A stretch of 64,000 bases of DNA from Neorhizobium petrolearium (lineage in GTDB: Bacteria; Pseudomonadota; Alphaproteobacteria; Rhizobiales; Rhizobiaceae): the NCBI RefSeq assembly GCF_017873175.1, contig NZ_JAGGJW010000003.1, positions 62,001-126,000 of the forward strand. The letters run 5' to 3'. The stretch's first letter is position 1. The number at the start of each line of letters is the position of its first letter. Below are positions 62,254-64,000 of this stretch, piece by piece. A model generated the notes under the pieces. That model saw nothing but the letters and a program-made list of their open reading frames with translations, had not been told where the DNA came from and ran no database searches. Position numbers and translations under genes: made by a program.

Positions 62254-62927
62254 GGTACGGGCGCCACGGTATCGAGATAGTAACCGATACCGCGGGCAGT
62301 CTTCACCGTCAGCCCATGCGGCGCAAGACGACGGCGCAGTCGACTGACATATTGCTCGATCGCATTGGCCGAAAGATCGTCGTCGAAGCCAGTCAGCGAG
62401 CGCATGATCGCGTCCTTGGAGACGACCTTGCCAGCGCGCAGGAACAGGAGTTCCAGGAGCGCCACTTCGCGTGCGGGAATATCGAGCGGAGCGCCATGGC
62501 TGGAGAATGTCCGGGAATTCAGGTCGAAGGTGACGCCGCCATAATTGACGATCGAGCTTCTCAAGCCCGCATGGCGGCGCAGGAGCACGCGGATACGCGC
62601 CTCGAATTCCGAGATGTCGAAAGGCTTGATCATGTAGTCATCGGCGCCGAGATCGAGACCCTTCACCCGCTCCTCCGGCGTGCCGCGAGCCGTCAGGATC
62701 ATGACGGCAGCCTTGTTCTGCCTGGCCCGCATGGCGCGCAGCACGTCGAGCCCATCCATCTCGGGCAAATTCAGGTCGAGGATGACGAGGTCATATGTCT
62801 CCGCAGCGGCGACCGCTTCCGCAGAAGCACCGTCCGCCACCGCATCGACGGCATAGCCGCTGCCGCGCAGGATCGTCGACAGCCCTTCGGCCAACGCCTG
62901 ATTGTCCTCGACCAGAAGGATACGCAA
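62250..62927 (-). CDS. OmpR-family response regulator (TctD-like)
   Basis: 225 codons with a TTG start at 62927 (preceded by AGGGGAAC); no ATG fits, as the receiver domain begins RILLVEDNQALAEGLSTILRG. Phospho-acceptor Asp in LVILDLNLPEMDGLD, Thr/Lys in ILTARG and YMIKPF, and a C-terminal winged helix ending KTARGIGYYLD. Acts with the adjacent kinase. The binding-protein gene at the end of the window is a plausible target. Confidence 0.92.
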   Translation of the reverse strand: MRILLVEDNQALAEGLSTILRGSGYAVDAVADGASAEAVAAAETYDLVILDLNLPEMDGLDVLRAMRARQNKAAVMILTARGTPEERVKGLDLGADDYMIKPFDISEFEARIRVLLRRHAGLRSSIVNYGGVTFDLNSRTFSSHGAPLDIPAREVALLELLFLRAGKVVSKDAIMRSLTGFDDDLSANAIEQYVSRLRRRLAPHGLTVKTARGIGYYLDTVAPVP

Positions 62928-62997
62928 CCGTTGTTCCCCTTTTTCTTCCAGTTTACAGGCGTAGGAAAGGGAAGTCACGGATGCGCTGGGAGCATGG

Positions 62998-63507
62998 TTA
63001 TTGGCTCCGGCCGATATAGTCCATCTTGCCGATCGGCACGCCCTTGTGGCGCAGGATCGCGTAGGCTGTTGTGACGTGGAAATAGAAATTCGGGATGGCA
63101 AAGCCCAGGACATAATTACGGCCGGTGAAGGTCGTCGATCCGCTGCGGGTCTTCAACACCACCTCGGCCTCTTCACGGTCGGCCATCATGGCGGGATCGA
63201 CACTTTTAAGAAAAGTCACGGTCTTTTCGATGCGGGCATGCAGGTCGGCGAAAGTCGCTTCGTTGTCGTCCATCGGCACGTTTTCGACCTGTCCGAGCCG
63301 GACGGGCACGAACTTGGCCGCGTCGCTGGCGCGCTGGATCTGCGCGATCAGCGGATACATGTCTTCGATCAGCCGGGCATTGAGAAGCTCCTTGTGCTCC
63401 AGGCCCTTTTCGTCGGCATAGGCCTCACCCTTCTTCAGGATTTCGGTGAGATTGCCGAAGGCGCGGATGAAGACCGGTACGGTGATATCGTAGAGCGAAA
63501 GTGACAT
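62998..63507 (-). CDS. DUF1993 family protein
   Basis: 169 codons. Helical bundle family (DinB/YfiT-like superfamily). Conserved MSLSLYDITVPVFIRAFGNLTEILKKGEAYADEKGLE and NYVLGFAIPNFYFHVTTAYAILRHKGVPIGKMDYIG are characteristic. Function unknown. ATG at 63507 starts the conserved MSLSLYD. The gap to the response-regulator gene is 70 bases. Confidence 0.88.
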   Translation of the reverse strand: MSLSLYDITVPVFIRAFGNLTEILKKGEAYADEKGLEHKELLNARLIEDMYPLIAQIQRASDAAKFVPVRLGQVENVPMDDNEATFADLHARIEKTVTFLKSVDPAMMADREEAEVVLKTRSGSTTFTGRNYVLGFAIPNFYFHVTTAYAILRHKGVPIGKMDYIGRSQ

Positions 63508-63688
63508 GGTTCTGACCTCTGTTTGCAGCAAGGCGCCGGATCTTCCGGTGTGAAAAGAACCGCCCTCAGGTAATGAGGCCTGTGGGGAAAACAAGCCGGG
63601 TAAAAGCTGCAATCGGTGACCGTGACGCGAATGCCACGCGGCCACCGGTCTACTTGTCCCTGGAATCTCTGTAAGGCATTGTGGTCGT

Positions 63689-64000
63689 ATGAAAAGATTC
63701 CTTCTCGCTTCGCTCTGCCTTGTCCTTTCGCCGGGTCTTGCGGCTGCCGGCACAACGTTGTTTCCCGCCCTTTCCGGCCGCAGCGACGCCCGGGTGCTGA
63801 GCGTCTATTCCTCCCTGGACGAACCGCTCGCCAAGCCGATGATTACCGGTTTCCAGCAGGCAAACCCGGATGTGGCGGTGCGCTACGAGGACATGCTGAC
63901 CGGTGAAATCTACGACCGGATCGTCCGCGAGACGGATGCCGGCCAGAAAACCGCCGATTTCGCATTCTCTTCCGCCATGGACCTGCAGGTGAAGCTCGCC
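63689..64000 (+). CDS. iron-type ABC substrate-binding protein (AfuA/FbpA-like), N-terminal fragment
   Basis: 104 codons before the window end. Signal peptide MKRFLLASLCLVLSPGLAAAG, then RVLSVYSSLDEPLAKPMITGFQQANPDVAVRYEDMLTGEIYDRIVRET, the start of a family-1/6 periplasmic binding protein of the Fe(III)/phosphonate type. No ribosome binding site is strong; an upstream GTG at 63680 is possible. Such proteins sit near TctDE-like systems in several proteobacteria, so these may be functionally linked. Confidence 0.75.
   Translation, partial: MKRFLLASLCLVLSPGLAAAGTTLFPALSGRSDARVLSVYSSLDEPLAKPMITGFQQANPDVAVRYEDMLTGEIYDRIVRETDAGQKTADFAFSSAMDLQVKLA

Overview
The window is about 61% GC alphaproteobacterial chromosome and, by gene content and order, belongs to the Rhizobiaceae (Rhizobium / Neorhizobium / Ensifer type). 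The supporting signs are the block nudC-HIT-ffs-dnaX-ybaB-recR, the block rimP-nusA-ylxR-infB, a TIGR02300 gene beside tRNA-Ala(GGC) and cmk-rpsA, rhizobial palindromic mosaic repeats (RIME type), and a small RNA of the alphaproteobacterial alpha-r14 (NfeR1-like) type.

Layout. 1-6060: housekeeping genes (NudC fragment, HIT protein, SRP RNA, DnaX, YbaB, a LysE-type exporter, RecR) and a lytic transglycosylase whose 5' end carries palindromic repeats read in frame. 6061-8159: acetyltransferase and MFS exporter on the minus strand. 8253-14265: the rimP-nusA-ylxR-infB operon, with a promoter followed at once by a terminator-like attenuator, a hairpin over the infB ribosome binding site, and a strong terminator. 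14289-18963: kduD, an exbB-exbD-tonB operon and an Ldh-type dehydrogenase. 18960-23326: a metal-type ABC export system (His-rich permease, ATPase, Tat-exported protein) and an alkaline phosphatase behind a Pho box. 23485-23640: the small RNA with three anti-Shine-Dalgarno loops. 23822-32214: RNase D, DUF817 protein, two unrecognised acidic proteins, rpsA, cmk, a PaiB-like flavoprotein and the TIGR02300 protein.

32424-38771 is a 6.3-kb integrative element inserted in the 3' end of tRNA-Ala(GGC). It is bounded by a 27-bp direct repeat, with matching pairs of 11-bp repeats just inside both ends. It carries a tyrosine integrase, an OLD-family ATPase/TOPRIM nuclease, an overlapping DUF5343 + Swt1-type HEPN gene pair, a serine recombinase with its own res-like site, and two very small linked genes. 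The nuclease and the DUF5343/HEPN pair are the best candidates in the window for a little-described defence or toxin-antitoxin module.

38831-64000 is mostly carbohydrate metabolism. A ROK regulator with a PIG-L deacetylase and an EamA transporter diverges from an ABC sugar importer that is co-transcribed with an argininosuccinate-lyase-like enzyme and a PfkB kinase; the substrate is unknown. Next comes an amino-sugar locus: ABC importer, Gfo/Idh/MocA oxidoreductase and MurQ-like protein on one strand, and BadF-type kinase, GntR/UTRA regulator, SIS deaminase and NagA on the other, with near-identical operator repeats at both divergent promoters. The window ends with a TctD/TctE-like two-component system, a DUF1993 protein and the start of an iron-type periplasmic binding protein. 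No CRISPR array or rRNA operon was seen.
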